Source of the DNA: Ophiothrix spiculata
Taxonomy: Eukaryota > Echinodermata > Ophiuroidea > Amphilepidida > Ophiotrichidae
Strand: one strand, 5' to 3'
Assembly (NCBI GenBank): GCA_000969725.1
Contig: JXSR01S005736.1
Length of the DNA stretch: 30,128 bases
Both the position numbers and the translations under genes were made by a program. How positions within the stretch are numbered: the stretch's first letter is position 1; each line of letters opens with the position of its first letter. The notes beneath the pieces are model-generated. The model had not been told where the DNA came from. It was given only the letters and a program-made list of their open reading frames with translations, and ran no database searches. Positions 9,204 through 20,353 of the stretch are shown here, one piece after another.

Positions 9204-9328
9204 TAGTCCATCCAGTTGGACCTCGCAAGCAAATGCAAAGCTTGCCGTTCAGTCATCCGACTTTGCCCATTGCTTACGATAAGCGTTTGCTTGCAAGTCA
9301 AGGTCCATCTACATGTACATGCACTATA
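9204..9328. mobile_element. TAGTCCATC foldback element, copy 1
   Basis: The left arm TAGTCCATCCAGTTGGACC followed by TCGCAAGC is inverted at the right as GCTTGCAAGTC...GGTCCATCTACATG. The same family appears at 29041-29115. This copy is more diverged and has a longer, non-palindromic centre. Confidence 0.6.
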
Positions 9329-9511
9329 GTGAGGTGTAGAGAGCATACAACCTACATTTATTTAAGGAAAACTAAACATTTAAATTGGCCAAGAAAAATA
9401 GCTGCACTTGAGTTCAAACTGTATCAGATTGTAGTGCTATTGACTTTGGGATTCCAGATCAGTGTTCCTTCTATAAGGATTTGGTCGTTACATGAAATGA
9501 TCGATGTCATA

Positions 9512-9720
9512 ACGGGAGAGTTGGTTAGCGCAGCGGTTTTCCCCCTTGCTTTGCACGAATGAGTCCAGGGTTCGATTCCCGATCTCCGCGTTGTATGTGT
9601 ATTTTGTTTTCAGTCCATGCTTGCGGGTTTTTCTCTGGGTCCTTCGGTGTTTTTTCTGCATTTAAAGCTGAATATTAAAGAAAGATCTAGGACCCCAATG
9701 GAAATAAGCTTCATTAGAGA
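9512..9720 (+). mobile_element. tRNA-derived SINE
   Basis: The tRNA-like head begins near 9514. An A box, AGTTGGTTAGCGCAGCGG, and a B box, GGGTTCGATTCCC, are correctly spaced for internal Pol III promotion. The acceptor-stem match is poor and there is no clean anticodon arm. The head is joined to a body reading CAGTCCATGCTTGCGGG then TTTTTCTCTGGGTCC, a SINE-like body. The 3' end is uncertain. Confidence 0.75.
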
Positions 9721-9729
9721 CTTTCTTGG

Positions 9730-10735
9730 GTTTTCCTTGGCTATCAGCCTAAAGAATTCGTTCTTTCTTATGAAATCAACAACTCTCGATAACCAATCAT
9801 GGACAAACTCACCAAAAGATTAGCCTAGAATTTTAAATGTCAAGTGAATAAAACTTGATAAATGAACATTGTGTAAGGTCAAATTGTGTACCTAAAACCC
9901 TCATGTTTGTTGGTTTTATGTTGTAAAACACCATGCGCCAATATTTGAGCTTCTGTTCAAAGTTCGCAACAAACAGCCCTAGTGGGAATACTGCTTCAAA
10001 TCTGAAGTCTTTAGGTCCAAATGTATTAATTGTACATGTATATATGTAAATGTACAGCGTCAGGTAATTTATGTCAAATTGTAATGATCAAACACATTGT
10101 GAAAGATTGGGTTTTTAATGTACCAAAGTGGTATTTTTCGAATATGTTTATTTTCGCGCAATTCAGGCTCAATTTGTCTAGTGTAAAAGTAAATGTACCA
10201 TGAAAAATAGTGTGTATACAGCGCAATTAAGGTAACAGTTTCATGAGTGCAAAAATAAAAACATGCAATCTAATTCAATATTTGCGCGCAAAAATTACTG
10301 AAAAATATGGTGTTTACAATAATTTAACGTGCATATGATATGAGGACTGGCAAGCAATGTAACCGGGGTTGTAACATGGTGAACAGTTGGGCCTATTTCA
10401 GAGAACTTTCCCCACGAATCTCAATTATGCAAATGATTAAGTAACTCATTTGCATATTATCATAGTGATGCTTCACTTTGATTAAGCAAATGAGGTAAAA
10501 TGTGTATTACAATAAAGCATGCTACTTCCCGCTACCTGATCATTTTGTAAGATAAATCTCAATAGTCCAGATGCATGTCATGTTTTGCCATGATCTTAAC
10601 ACAAGAGTCAAATGTTTGTCTCTTTGTTTTTTTAAGCTTCAGGAAGCTTAAGATATGTTGCATGTCACAAACAGATGTAATTATGTATACATTGTATTTA
10701 TATAATATTTGAAAAATTAAGGATGGTGTAAACTA
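9730..10735. other. Intergenic, nothing firm
   Basis: AT-rich sequence with scattered TTTGCGCGCAAA-like and ATGCAAAT-like words (for example around 10280 and 10430-10455), but no coding exon or bounded repeat. A short palindrome AAGCTT...AAGCTT lies near 10634-10650. Confidence 0.45.
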
Positions 10736-10740
10736 AAAAG

Positions 10741-10797
10741 TTATAACTGAGACGAAAATACCTGATTTGAATCAGGTATTTTCGTCTCAGGTTATAA
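10741..10797. repeat. Near-perfect 57-nt foldback
   Basis: Left arm TTATAACTGAGACGAAAATA continues CCTGATT. After a 2-nt centre the complement follows, AATCAGG then TATTTTCGTCTCAG and GTTATAA. One extra G in the right arm is the only interruption in about 27 bp. The loop is too tight for a typical pre-miRNA. It looks like a cruciform-forming palindrome or the fused ends of a lost element. Confidence 0.8.
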
Positions 10798-10799
10798 TG

Positions 10800-11265
10800 T
10801 GATACCATCTTAGAGAACCTACATGTTAGGGAAAAAATTGGCCAAATTCATGAAAGTAGCAATTCACAAATTCAAGTGCCATCTACAGTTTTCTTACGAT
10901 AACCTAAAATTTACACTGCCTCATGGTAAAATGTCAACATACTCCGTGTGCAATACAAAATATGCACATGATCATGTTTTATATTATACTAGCATTTACT
11001 TGGGAGTAATTAGCAAAAGCTTTTGCGGCCTTGAGAGGGCTTCTTACAAGTTAGTGCTAGCTTTTATGACATTTAAGTAAAAGCTGTAGAAGTAGCATTT
11101 GCTACTTTAATGAATTAAGCCCAATAGTGTTGGAAAGAGCAAAAATATCTATTGTGATATTTCACAAAAAATATTCAGTCTCTCCAAAAAAAAATATCCT
11201 GATTAAAAAATTGAACTACACGTTCAAAGAGGTCATTCTACTCCACGAAGTAGATCAGCAATTGA
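10800..11265. other. Intergenic, nothing recognised
   Basis: An 85-codon plus-strand reading frame (10823-11080) has no recognisable motif, splice context or homologue known to me. I treat it as chance. Confidence 0.45.
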
Positions 11266-11268
11266 AGA

Positions 11269-11524
11269 TGTGACACGATCCAGGGAAATGAGATGCATGT
11301 CAGCAATTTTCATTTTTGACTACAGATATTCTATTGCAAACTGATTGTGCATTTAAAGTGCTACATTTTGATCCAATCCTTATTATTATTGGTCATCTGG
11401 TTTCAGAGATACAGTTCGTTGACCTTTACAAACAATGAGAAACAAAAGAAAATTATACTTTAATTGTCCTGTATCTCAAAATAATATTCCCGATACCCGA
11501 CTGATTCCCCCTGATCGTGTCACA
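11269..11524. mobile_element. MITE with TGTGACACGATC termini (256 bp)
   Basis: TGTGACACGATCCAGGGAAAT at 11269 is inverted at the right as ATTCCCCCTGATCGTGTCACA, ending at 11524. The first 12 bases are perfectly inverted. The interior is AT-rich and non-coding. Confidence 0.75.
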
Positions 11525-11871
11525 TATATGGGAATTAGTTTATGTCAGCCTTTTGTAAATTGGTAAGATTGTACAACTTGAGTAATAATAATAAAACAGT
11601 GCAATGTAGTCAAATTCAGTGGAGTGTGATGATATTCAACTGGTTAAGGTATTGAGTAAAAATTATCTGCCCCTGTATTATAAAATGCTATACCCTGAGA
11701 AGATATTCCATAATATGCACAAGATAAGGTTTTCATTTATTGAATTTTAATTGCCCCTCTGTACTGCTAATGTATTAGGGATAATCTGGCTGAATATTCC
11801 ATAAAGTTAGTAGAAAGTGAAGTGAAATGTTTTTGGCAAAATATCACCCCACCTATGCCTATTAGGCCACG

Positions 11872-12463
11872 TATCCATTGGCTGTACCCATATGCCATGT
11901 GCCTTATCTCATTTTCCATTGTTTGTAATTGTGCGGCGCAACACAGACAATAAACTTAGTTCTGCTTAGTGATCATATCAGTGGTCTTGTTACGGCAGAT
12001 ATTCCTATGACCTGGTGCTCACCAAGTATGAACATGTTGATTGGTGGGACTGCCAGGTCATAGGAATCATCTGCTGTAATAAGGCCACTGATATGATCAC
12101 TAAGCAGAACGAAGTTTATTGTGTGTGTTGCGCCGCACAATTACAAACAATGGAAAACGCGACAAGGCACACGGCATATGGGTACCATTACATGTTCCTT
12201 GCCTTGAAAACTATTTTACCGCTGATTTTGACATTTCACTGGTAATAAATCATCCAATAGCCTATGTGATCTACTTTGAGGGTTGTGAAGGACACAATGA
12301 TGCCCTCAAGGCATATTCATGTCCTTCAAGGTATTGAAAATGGTAACTTAGTTGGTTGTGGACTAAATATTGGATGATTTATTATCGGTGAAATGTCGAA
12401 ATCAACGATACAAATGTTTTAAGGCAAGTAACGTGTAATGCAGCCAATGGATACAAGGCCTTA
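11872..12463. mobile_element. Long-hairpin element, GTATCCAT family, copy 1 (about 590 bp)
   Basis: Outer termini TTAGGCCACGTATCCATTGG and CCAATGGATACAAGGCCTTA are inverted. Inside, about 11890-12016 and 12050-12190 form a long inverted pair, sharing for example TTGTGCGGCGCAACACAGAC with GTGTTGCGCCGCACAA and CTGCTTAGTGATCATATCAG with its complement. A second inner foldback pairs AATAAATCATCCAATA (12245) with TATTGGATGATTTATT (12369). Reading frames in the arms are by-products. The simpler relative at 19212-19468 lacks the inner foldback. Confidence 0.8.
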
Positions 12464-12490
12464 GGTTCCATTATTCCTCTGTGTACCCCT

Positions 12491-12527
12491 TTGAATATTC
12501 TGCAACATTATGTTGCAGAATATTCAA
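12491..12527. repeat. Perfect 37-nt palindrome
   Basis: TTGAATATTCTGCAACAT, one central T, then its exact reverse complement. It lies about 30 bp beyond the long-hairpin element and is flanked by short imperfect pairs (CCTCTG upstream, CAGAGAGG downstream), so the full structure may be about 60 bp. Confidence 0.8.
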
Positions 12528-12529
12528 TG

Positions 12530-13265
12530 GTTTCAGAGAGGTGAATTTGGAGGGTCATAAATTCAGGATGTCCCATCAATATTGGGACAATTTAATCTTT
12601 CATGATGTATTTACCCATTCATCGGAATACCAAATGTGAGGGGCTTATCTAGAACTCCTTCATGACACAACGTTAACAGACTTCTTTTCCCTACTGGAAT
12701 GAGAAGCCCCACATCAATCCTATTGTCAGTGATGGTAGATTTAATGCAGGTGCATCGTTGTTCTTGACAACTAATAATTGTCGTCATTCCATGATTTTTG
12801 TCTCTCTAAAAAAATTGATGATTGCGGCGAACAGCTGGCTTGTGATTAATTTTATTTAAACCCTGTAAGTTTTTGGACATTATAATCCAGAAAGATAATA
12901 ATGATAGAGACTTAGCTTCGCGTGCATGCAAAGCAATGTGTTTGAGGTCGAAAAATTGGAACTATATCCAACTGAATAAAGCAGGATCTACCGGCTGGAT
13001 TTCATTTGGTCGCCTTTTGACTAAAAAATTATTGACCTGGATAATTTTTTATTCATCGAACAGATTTAAGATATTTCTAAGATAATAATGAAGACTAATT
13101 TATGTGCATGAAGAGCAATGACCTATTGGGGGAACGGAGAGCAACGACGTATTGTATTGGGACAAAATATATAAATGCTGCTACATGCTGCTGAAATTAA
13201 GCCTCCCCCACAGCTGCACTGCTGGAACCGGTAGCCTACTGGATACAGTCGTTCTCCCACACAGC
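12530..13265. other. Intergenic, nothing recognised
   Basis: AT-rich sequence without splice-bounded open frames. A 70-codon frame at 12873-13085 shows no known motif. Confidence 0.45.
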
Positions 13266-13267
13266 TA

Positions 13268-13524
13268 GGGTCAAAACATAGTTGGCCTTCAAACAAAATT
13301 TTTCCCTACCAAACATTTGGTTGTGAAGTCAAAATGATTAACTCAAAATAACTTCCAACACCGAGTTGAGACCAAATAAAATTTCACGCTAAATTGCACA
13401 TGTGTTGAATTGCCATATACATTGCCTCAAATGTTTATAGTTTAAATTCGATCGCAAATATTTGGTAATGTCACGACCAAATGTTTGGTAGCGAAAATTT
13501 TGTTTGAAGGCTATGGTTTGACCC
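13268..13524. mobile_element. MITE with GGGTCAAA termini (257 bp)
   Basis: The left terminus GGGTCAAAACATAGTTGGCC continues TTCAAACAAAATTTT...ACCAAACATTTGGT. The right end is the inverted ACCAAATGTTTGGT...AAAATTTTGTTTGAAGGC then TATGGTTTGACCC. The inverted arms are about 50 bp with a few mismatches. Non-coding. Confidence 0.8.
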
Positions 13525-13529
13525 ATAGA

Positions 13530-15130
13530 GGTCTTTCACAAACTCATGTATGACATAAAATAAAGGATCATTCCCTTATTGCTCATCTCAGTAAATCATG
13601 TGCACGCATGACCCATATCTAAATATGACCTTGGTGGGTTTTCAAATTGGTGCAAATTCTCATGCTCCAATGCTTGCTTTTACACCACCTGCAGATATCC
13701 CAAAAAGATGGCTGTTAATCAATAAGGACCATGAAACTTGATTTCCGGTTTACCGTCATTCATCTTTGTTATGAAATTTCAACCCCGTTTGGTGGTCCAG
13801 AATCTTTAAAAAAAGTTATTATTTGCCTAAATTGGTCTTTTCAAGTCAGGCGATCTCAAGTTCGTGATCGCCTACTTATTTTCGTAAAGAATTTTATTGC
13901 CCAGTTGGGTCTTTTGAAGTACATGCAGAAGGTGTTGTTTTGTCGTGAAATTCAAACTGTCTAAACTAAAAATGAAAAAGTCATGCGCTGAAAAACATGA
14001 TGCCCTAAACCGAGAATCAAATTTCAAGGACCTAATGGGAAAGACCTCTATTCCCCGTCTTTCTTGCATACTACTAAGAAACCACACAAGACACCATTAA
14101 AGACAGCTTAACATTTATCTTTGGCACTAGAAGGTCACTATAATAGTGAGAAAACATGACAAAAATTGCTCAGAATACATACACAGTATCATAAAGACCG
14201 CAAGGTCAAACCATACAGGTTTGTTAAACAAAGAGGGGAAACAAGTATAAAATACGGTAATGCCATATTGTTTTTCTAACCCAACTGAAAAAATAGAAAA
14301 TATACATAATGAAATTCCTCATAGGTGAAAAAATGAGTTCACCAACGGTCAAATCTAAAAATTAATTCTTATAGAATTTCATCCAATTACTAGGGAATTA
14401 TTTTCCTACTGCATGATTTTATCAAAAGATTTGTACAAAATTTCAAACTTCGGTGAATCTCTTCTTTGAATTAATCAAAATTTCACATTTTGGTTGTTAT
14501 TTTTCAGTGGTAAAAAAATTCAAATAAATGTAGATTCATTTTTCGGGAAGAATCTTATATACCGACTACAAAATCAATTTAGAAATTATTCAAAAGTTAC
14601 ATTTTCGCTACATATAGGGGCACTTCAATACTCATCAGAAATGACGCTTCCACTTGGTTCTTTTTATTTGTTTGTTTGTTTGTTTACTAACAATAGAAAC
14701 TCTGTGGAACTATAAGTTCGGGTTGGTCAATTTGTACCTCTATGAGTTTTGAATACATGAATCAATTGCTACATTCAGGTACTGTGTTTTATAAATAAAT
14801 AGGTCTATTACATTTCAAATTTCATTATCATAATTCAACGATAATTAACTATGTGAAAAAAATAATTATTCATTATTTAAAAACTGTATCTTTTATGTTA
14901 ATTGGTAAAATATATTACGTTATGAATTTATAAAAACCCAATTTTCATTAAAACTTTTGAATTCAAAGTGATTCAGGTTCTAACAGGTTGCCAGACTTAC
15001 TGGTTGGCCCCTCAGCTTACACAATTTAAACCTCTTCAAATTACAACTTGCTTCAGTCTTTAGCCAATATGAGCATGTCAACATTGATAATTCATGGTCA
15101 GAAAGTGTGAATCATATAACTCGACAACTT
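13530..15130. other. Intergenic, nothing recognised
   Basis: AT-rich sequence with a short (TTTG)n run at about 14665-14682. Overlapping open frames at 13731-14087 on both strands have no recognisable domain. Confidence 0.45.
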
Positions 15131-15154
15131 GGCGACCTCTTGATGACCCTGTTC

Positions 15155-15290
15155 CAGTTTTGTTTTAAAATATTGTTTTGTTAGTTCCTCGGAAATTCAG
15201 TGTAGAAACAACCATCAGAAATGGTGAGAAACGTTTCTATTTGGTACTGAATGTTTCTGAGGAGCAAGCAGCAAAAACAATATTGTAAAA
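15155..15290. repeat. Diverged foldback (about 135 bp)
   Basis: GTTTTAAAATATTGTTTTGT then AGTTCCTCGGAAATTCAGT is inverted at the right as ACTGAATGTTTCTGAGGAGC...AAAACAATATTGTAAAAC. The arms are about 45 bp with small indels. Probably an old MITE. Confidence 0.6.
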
Positions 15291-15692
15291 CCAATTATGT
15301 TGGAGGTGGATTCTAATTGTGAGTGTTTAGGAACATTTCATGTAGAGGTCAGGTACAATTATTGTTAGAATAACTTTAAATGAAACATTTTAAAGGTTTC
15401 AAAATTGTGTCACTTTGTTGTAAGTAGCCAAGGGTGAGGCTATTGACCACATTGAGTAATTCAGATTTGTCTGGTTGCTCTCCCTAGTCTGCAGAAAAAA
15501 CTCACTTGCATAATTACAGCAAGCAAGTGCTATTTCAACTGTTTTGACGTGCACTTGCAACCAAAATCACTGTATTATTGATTAATCAGTTGGTAATGCT
15601 TGCCAAAAACTGTCCTCATGGCAAAATTGAGATTCAACTTGTCAATTTTTTAACATCAGAGGTCTACAATCATCACTCTGAAACCAGTTATA

Positions 15693-15894
15693 TACTGTAA
15701 TGCATGAACATTTCGCTAGCATTTTAATTTCGCTAGTATCACAATTCGCTAAATTAAAATGCCGCTAAAATAATTGTTAACATAGCATTGAATAGCAAGA
15801 TGATTCAAATTAGTGAAATTAAAATACACCCAAAAAGTGAGGGTTTCCAAATTCGCTAAATTTTAATGCCGTGAAATTAAAGTGCTTTACAGTA
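15693..15894. mobile_element. TA-flanked CTGTAA/CGCTA foldback, copy 2 (202 bp)
   Basis: It begins TACTGTAATGCATGAACA and ends AAAGTGCTTTACAGTA. Subterminal repeats read AATTTCGCTA / TTCGCTAAAT in place of the TTCGCGAA of the other two copies. It is shorter than those copies and has no coding capacity. Confidence 0.7.
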
Positions 15895-15899
15895 CTTGA

Positions 15900-17465
15900 A
15901 ATAAAACAACTAACATGCATCTTGGAAATCAAAATTGTTAGATTGTCAGCAAATCATTAATCATCTTTAACGTCATCTCAAAATCACATATTTAAAATAC
16001 CATATCGAAAGATTATTGCTTGCAGGGGTTTCCTTTTGCAGTCACTCAAATGGTTAAAGAATTGTTATTTCATTGATGATTCCAATAACTCATATCAGAC
16101 TTGGGTGTATAGATTCATTAGGTTTGGTAGTTTAACATGATTGTATGATATTTCAACTCTTTAAATAGTTCATTATGCTCACTTCATCACCCTGGAGTTT
16201 CTGACAGTGCCTGCTGTCTTTTTAACCACCAGCTTTTTGGGGCACCACTATGAACAGAGATAAAGGGCGGTATCATCTTTAAATATTTATGATAATATGT
16301 AAATTCAAAATCTGATGTCAAAAGGTCAGCCAACAAATGTAGCTAGAAACTATGAACTAGCATCAAAACTGGCATCCCCACTAGAGTGTAGAAAATAGGC
16401 AAGTGGGGAATTATTAGTTAAATAACTTGAAAATACAAAGTCAGGTTCCAGTTTCAAAGACTATACTCTCAATTTCCTTCCCAGCCTATACACATAAATT
16501 ACATGATACAGTACACTCACAAAATTGAGCCTATTTTGAGCAATATTTTGTATGATTTCATACATGTAACTATGACATAGTACAAAATTCCTAAATATTT
16601 GAACAGAAAAAATTACACCTTGATAGGAGTTTGTACAGCTAAAATCTCTCTATACATTTATGATACAATATAAAACAGGATCAGTAGTAGCATGTGGCAA
16701 GGTACTTAAATAGGTTGCAGAACCGTCATTTAGAGCATCGATCTCTCAAACTGATACCGTCAATATTGAATTGCGCTACAATCAATTGATATTTGGTCTA
16801 TTATCAGATAATGTCGACACTATGATCAAAAGATTTTGGCGCATTTATTGACTTTGTCACAAGTTGACATTCAGTATGGGAGAATTTCCACAAGAATGGA
16901 GAATTTCTGCAAGAATGGGGAATTTCTGCAAGAATGGATTAATGGCAAAGACATAGTTGTATATACCATTACATCTTGAACATTTCCAAATCCATAAGTA
17001 TGTGACACGATAAAGACTAACGAGTCAGATACATGTAGTAAATATTGACTTTGAGTTAAAGGACATTCAGATTATAAATTCTCTTTTATTATTCATGGTT
17101 TCCACCAAATTCAAAGACCAGTTGATCAATAAAGCTGGGCTTTGGATCAGAATGTAGCACTTTCATCTAAGAATTAAGCTATGACAAAAAAATATCAAAT
17201 TTGAAAATTGTAGACATACGACTCATCATTTCCCTTGATTGTGGGAACATAGTTTCATTATTGCATTTTTTACAGCAATGATCACATTAGAATGCAGCAA
17301 TGCCACGATGAGAAATTCGCTGCAGGAATTCATGTAAGATTCTTGCAAACTCCTCAATATTCTCGGAACATTCTTCTGATCTACATGGTGTACAAAATAG
17401 ATAGGAGTGTGTGCAACAATCTATTTTTTGCCAAATATATTTTTGTGGGATATCTGATCCTTTCA
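15900..17465. other. Intergenic, one short tandem repeat only
   Basis: At 16876-16937 a unit of about 20 bp (GGAGAATTTCTGCAAGAAT and variants) occurs three times in tandem. The remainder is AT-rich, and I see no exon or bounded element. Confidence 0.5.
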
Positions 17466-17471
17466 AGTTAA

Positions 17472-17968
17472 AGGAGCATGGTCCGATTGAATCAACTTGT
17501 TTGCAAACTTTCTGAGATTTTGGTACCAAAATGTTACTCATATTTTTCTCATAAAAATGAAATGAAATTTCTCAGCTGAGCTATGTGCTCTGGAATACAA
17601 AATTGCTCATGAAATCAAAACAGTTTGACTGATTCTGCTACAATTTGTAATATGAACCGCTTTGGTCTTTTTCATATGTGATGGCTCACCCCGAAAGGGG
17701 GACTTTGCAGATGATATCAATTTTGATTTTTTCATTTCATCTGTTGCAGCATTTTCTAAGCTTTAAAATAACCCCTTGTTGAAATTGATCAGGGCGATCA
17801 AATTTTACAACAGAAAATCTGCTGGAAATTCTTATTATTTTCTTAAATTTTTGCTGCCTATTTTCACCTGTTTCTTGAAAAGTGTTCTGTCGCAAAGTCC
17901 CCCTTTTCGGGGTGAGTCATCGCAAATGACATTGAACAATAAATGTTGAAAAACTGGACCATGCTCCT
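17472..17968. mobile_element. TTAA-flanked AGGAGC element, copy 2, carrying a nested insertion
   Basis: TTAA at 17468-17471 and 17969-17972 flank AGGAGCATGGTCCGATTG and AAACTGGACCATGCTCCT. The left side contains GAGATTTTGGTACCAAAATG, the reverse complement of the right side of copy 1 (about 1513-1530), so it is inverted relative to that copy. The extra length over the 296-bp copy is largely explained by the element at 17672-17930. Confidence 0.75.
17672..17930. mobile_element. Nested MITE with CTCACCCC(G) termini
   Basis: GTGATGGCTCACCCCGAAAG then GGGGACTTTGC at the left is inverted at the right as GCAAAGTCCCCC then TTTTCGGGGTGAGTCATCGC. The arms are about 35 bp with three or four mismatches. 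It lies wholly inside the TTAA element at 17472-17968, so it inserted later. Confidence 0.75.
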
Positions 17969-17974
17969 TTAATA

Positions 17975-19030
17975 ACCGACAAGCTGGAAAATTCTCAAGA
18001 AAGTGAGAAATTTACAAGCAGGAATAAACTATACTGTCAATCTTACACAAAGAAATCTGTCAAGATTCTAACCCTTCAGTATTTCAGATTGAGTATTGAT
18101 CCCCTTATATTTCTGTAGAAATGCTATTGAAGTACAGATCAAAATTGCATCAAATTTTGCAAAATTTGACATCAACTTTCTGTGGCTCTTTCATACTATA
18201 GACCATTCTTATAATCAGCATATTACCTTTACTGGGCATCGGAACTTGGAATGAGGTCAAGGATTGCTTTACGTGATACATTGAGAGTAATTATTACAAT
18301 TATGTATTTAATCAGTCAGAATGCATCATGCAGGGCAATTCTCGGCCTCATTTCGATACTCTGCCAGTGACGGATATATGCCATGCCAATAACAGGAAGG
18401 TCTTTAAGACACAAGGCGCTAATGCTTTAGACTTAGTTGTCAAAACAAAGATGCTTAAGTTGGAATTAAGTTATTTGAACTTGCGACTACCTGGATATCA
18501 TCTTTAAAGCTATAGTCCCAGCAATACGCTACTTAAGTCTTACCTATAGCACGTCATGGACATAAGCCATTCCTGAGCGCTAGAAAGTCGAATCCAACTG
18601 TAAACTGTATCTTTCAGTATCAAAGATTTAGACAGGAGATACCAGATTTAACACGATTTCTGGCATGGAGTCAAACTTGCGAGTTTTCTTATTTTGCCGA
18701 TGATGCATCGTATTTGTAGTAATAGTACGCAGCTATTGAAAATGTTTTGAATTCAGTTTTGCTAGTATTTGCATGGTTTGTCTCTATACAGGAAACCAAA
18801 ATGCTGCACTCAAAGTTGTCTTTGACAACTCGAGTAGGACTGAATACCACAATTTGAGGCCCCTTGCCATTACACTTGTCAGTATAAGAAGTATCTCCTC
18901 TATGTCTATGGTTGTCACTCAAGTTTATTAAACCTGGTAATACAGATTTTAAAATTAAATAAGTCCATGCTGCTCTCTCATGACAAAAACCCACTAAACA
19001 CAGCCTGCATGATTATTGGATTTATGGCCA
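17975..19030. other. Convergent intergenic sequence, nothing recognised
   Basis: AT-rich sequence. A 101-codon minus-strand frame (18689-18994) has no recognisable motif and no splice signals that would join it to the PKNOX gene. Confidence 0.45.
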
Positions 19031-19031
19031 A

Positions 19032-19151
19032 TTTATTTCCTTGTATATGAAAATATTTTTCTAAGCTATTAACTTTATTGATTCTAAGACTTTAAATTGG
19101 TGTTTGACAAATGTATGATTTTTAAGCCACTTCATGACAAACATTTTTATT
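19032..19151 (-). terminator. Candidate PKNOX poly(A) signals
   Basis: Three AATAAA hexamers on the minus strand (plus-strand TTTATT) lie at 19146-19151, 19074-19079 and 19032-19037, about 355-475 nt beyond the PKNOX stop. They are plausible cleavage signals for that transcript. AT-rich DNA contains such hexamers by chance, so usage is unproven. Confidence 0.35.
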
Positions 19152-19211
19152 TTGTCATTTGTATTGGTTTGTCATGGAATGAAAGCATGGACATAAAACA
19201 TTTCTCTGGCT

Positions 19212-19468
19212 CTTAAGGCCCCGTATCCATAAGCTGTTCCCATATGGTGTGTGCCATGTTTTGTTTTCCATTGTTCGTAATTGTGCGGCGCTACACAGAC
19301 AATAAACTTTGTTCTGCTCAGTGATCATATCAGCGGCCTAGTGCACCGCAGATGTTTCCTACGTTACCTAGTGAACCTGTTCATACTTGGTGCTGCCAGC
19401 AATATAGGTCATAGGAAATATCAAGGCACACATCATATGGGAACAGCCCATGGATATGGGGCATAAGG
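19212..19468. mobile_element. Long-hairpin element, GTATCCAT family, copy 2 (about 255 bp)
   Basis: Left TTAAGGCCCCGTATCCAT and TGTTCCCATATGGTGTGTGCC are inverted at the right as GGCACACATCATATGGGAAC then ATGGATATGGGGCATAAGG. The left half shares TTGTGCGGCGC, ACACAGACAATAAACTT and AGTGATCATATCAG with 11872-12463. It lies between the PKNOX stop and the candidate poly(A) signals, so it is probably part of the PKNOX 3' UTR. The 61-codon frame inside is meaningless. Confidence 0.75.
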
Positions 19469-19505
19469 TGGCTATTTGCTGCACATGACCCTATTATTTC
19501 AATAA

Positions 19506-19738
19506 TTAATCAACCATAGCATTGGAGTCCCCACTGTCCATCCCTAAGTCCCCTACATTTGATGATAATTCTGAAGCGTTATCCCCTTCACCATTGGATA
19601 CCAAGTTGTCTAGATGCGGCGATGCCGATGATGTGCGTTGCGCATCCAGCATAGGTGATAAGGAATCGCCGTGGATGGATGATGACGATGACATTGCATC
19701 GACGGCTCCTGAGGCGATGGCTGCAGTAGTTACTACAT
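19506..19738 (-). CDS. PKNOX: PKNOX/Prep homeobox protein, terminal exon
   Basis: The acceptor TTTACTCAACAG (minus strand) is followed by AT, which completes a GAT codon with the G left by the previous exon. The exon encodes 77 residues and TAA. It starts DVVTTAAIASGAVDAMSSSS, is rich in Ser, Asp and Ala, and ends GDLGMDSGDSNAMVD. Vertebrate PKNOX proteins also end in an acidic, serine-containing tail with a SDLGLEHSDS-like motif, which this resembles. No folded domain is expected. The tail is much less acidic than in vertebrates. A plus-strand open frame over the same bases is a shadow. The exon is GC-richer than its surroundings, as expected for coding sequence. Confidence 0.88.
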
Positions 19739-19822
19739 CTGTTGAGTAAAGAATGCAATGAAAATCTTGCATTATGGAATGCTCAATGTCAAGTGCTAGG
19801 CCCCAGGGTATATTGTCTTTAA

Positions 19823-20353
19823 GGGGTTTTCTCAGAGATGCAGTTGCTTACGACTGCGGCATAACAATTGTTTTCATAAATAGGAAAACAATTTTGCATC
19901 TGTTTTGATTTTGCATCTGCACACTGAACGCATGCTTTACTAACGTGTTTGAACGCATGCTTTACTAACGTGTTGGTTAATTACGCGCCGCATCACTGCG
20001 TAATATATACGCGGGGAATTATGTCCGTTTTTGTCATTTGTCTTGAAAACTAACACGGTGACCCTATTTTTTTATTTCAGTATTTTGAAGTACGTAAATT
20101 TAAAAAATCAATGGAGCATTTACCATTTGACAAGCACATAATGATCGACTTTTTTGAGCTTTCCCTATAATTTGTGTGGTAATTCAGGTGATTTTTTTTA
20201 GGGAAATATGTACTTTTTAAAATGGCTGCATCTTAAAAAACGGGTGCTGAGACCTATATTTTTTATTTTAGATTCGTTATCAGCACAAATAAATCTACCA
20301 AATACTAAATTTTAAAGAAAATCAATGGAGATTTGCATCTCTGAGAAAACCCC
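19823..20353. mobile_element. TTAA-flanked GGGGTTTTCTCAGAGATGCA element (531 bp)
   Basis: TTAA at 19819-19822 and 20354-20357 flank GGGGTTTTCTCAGAGATGCA and its inverted TGCATCTCTGAGAAAACCCC, a perfect match over 19-20 bases apart from at most one position. The interior holds a 25-bp direct duplication, GAACGCATGCTTTACTAACG (19926 and 19951). It lies in the last PKNOX intron. No transposase is visible. A piggyBac-like origin is inferred from TTAA. Confidence 0.75.

Noticed and set aside
9513..9592. tRNA gene
   Set aside because: A and B boxes are present, but acceptor and anticodon stems do not pair well and the head is fused to a SINE body.
19522..19749. 75-codon plus-strand open frame over the PKNOX terminal exon
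   Set aside because: It is the antisense of the coding exon. The minus strand has the acceptor, matching phase and PKNOX-like tail.
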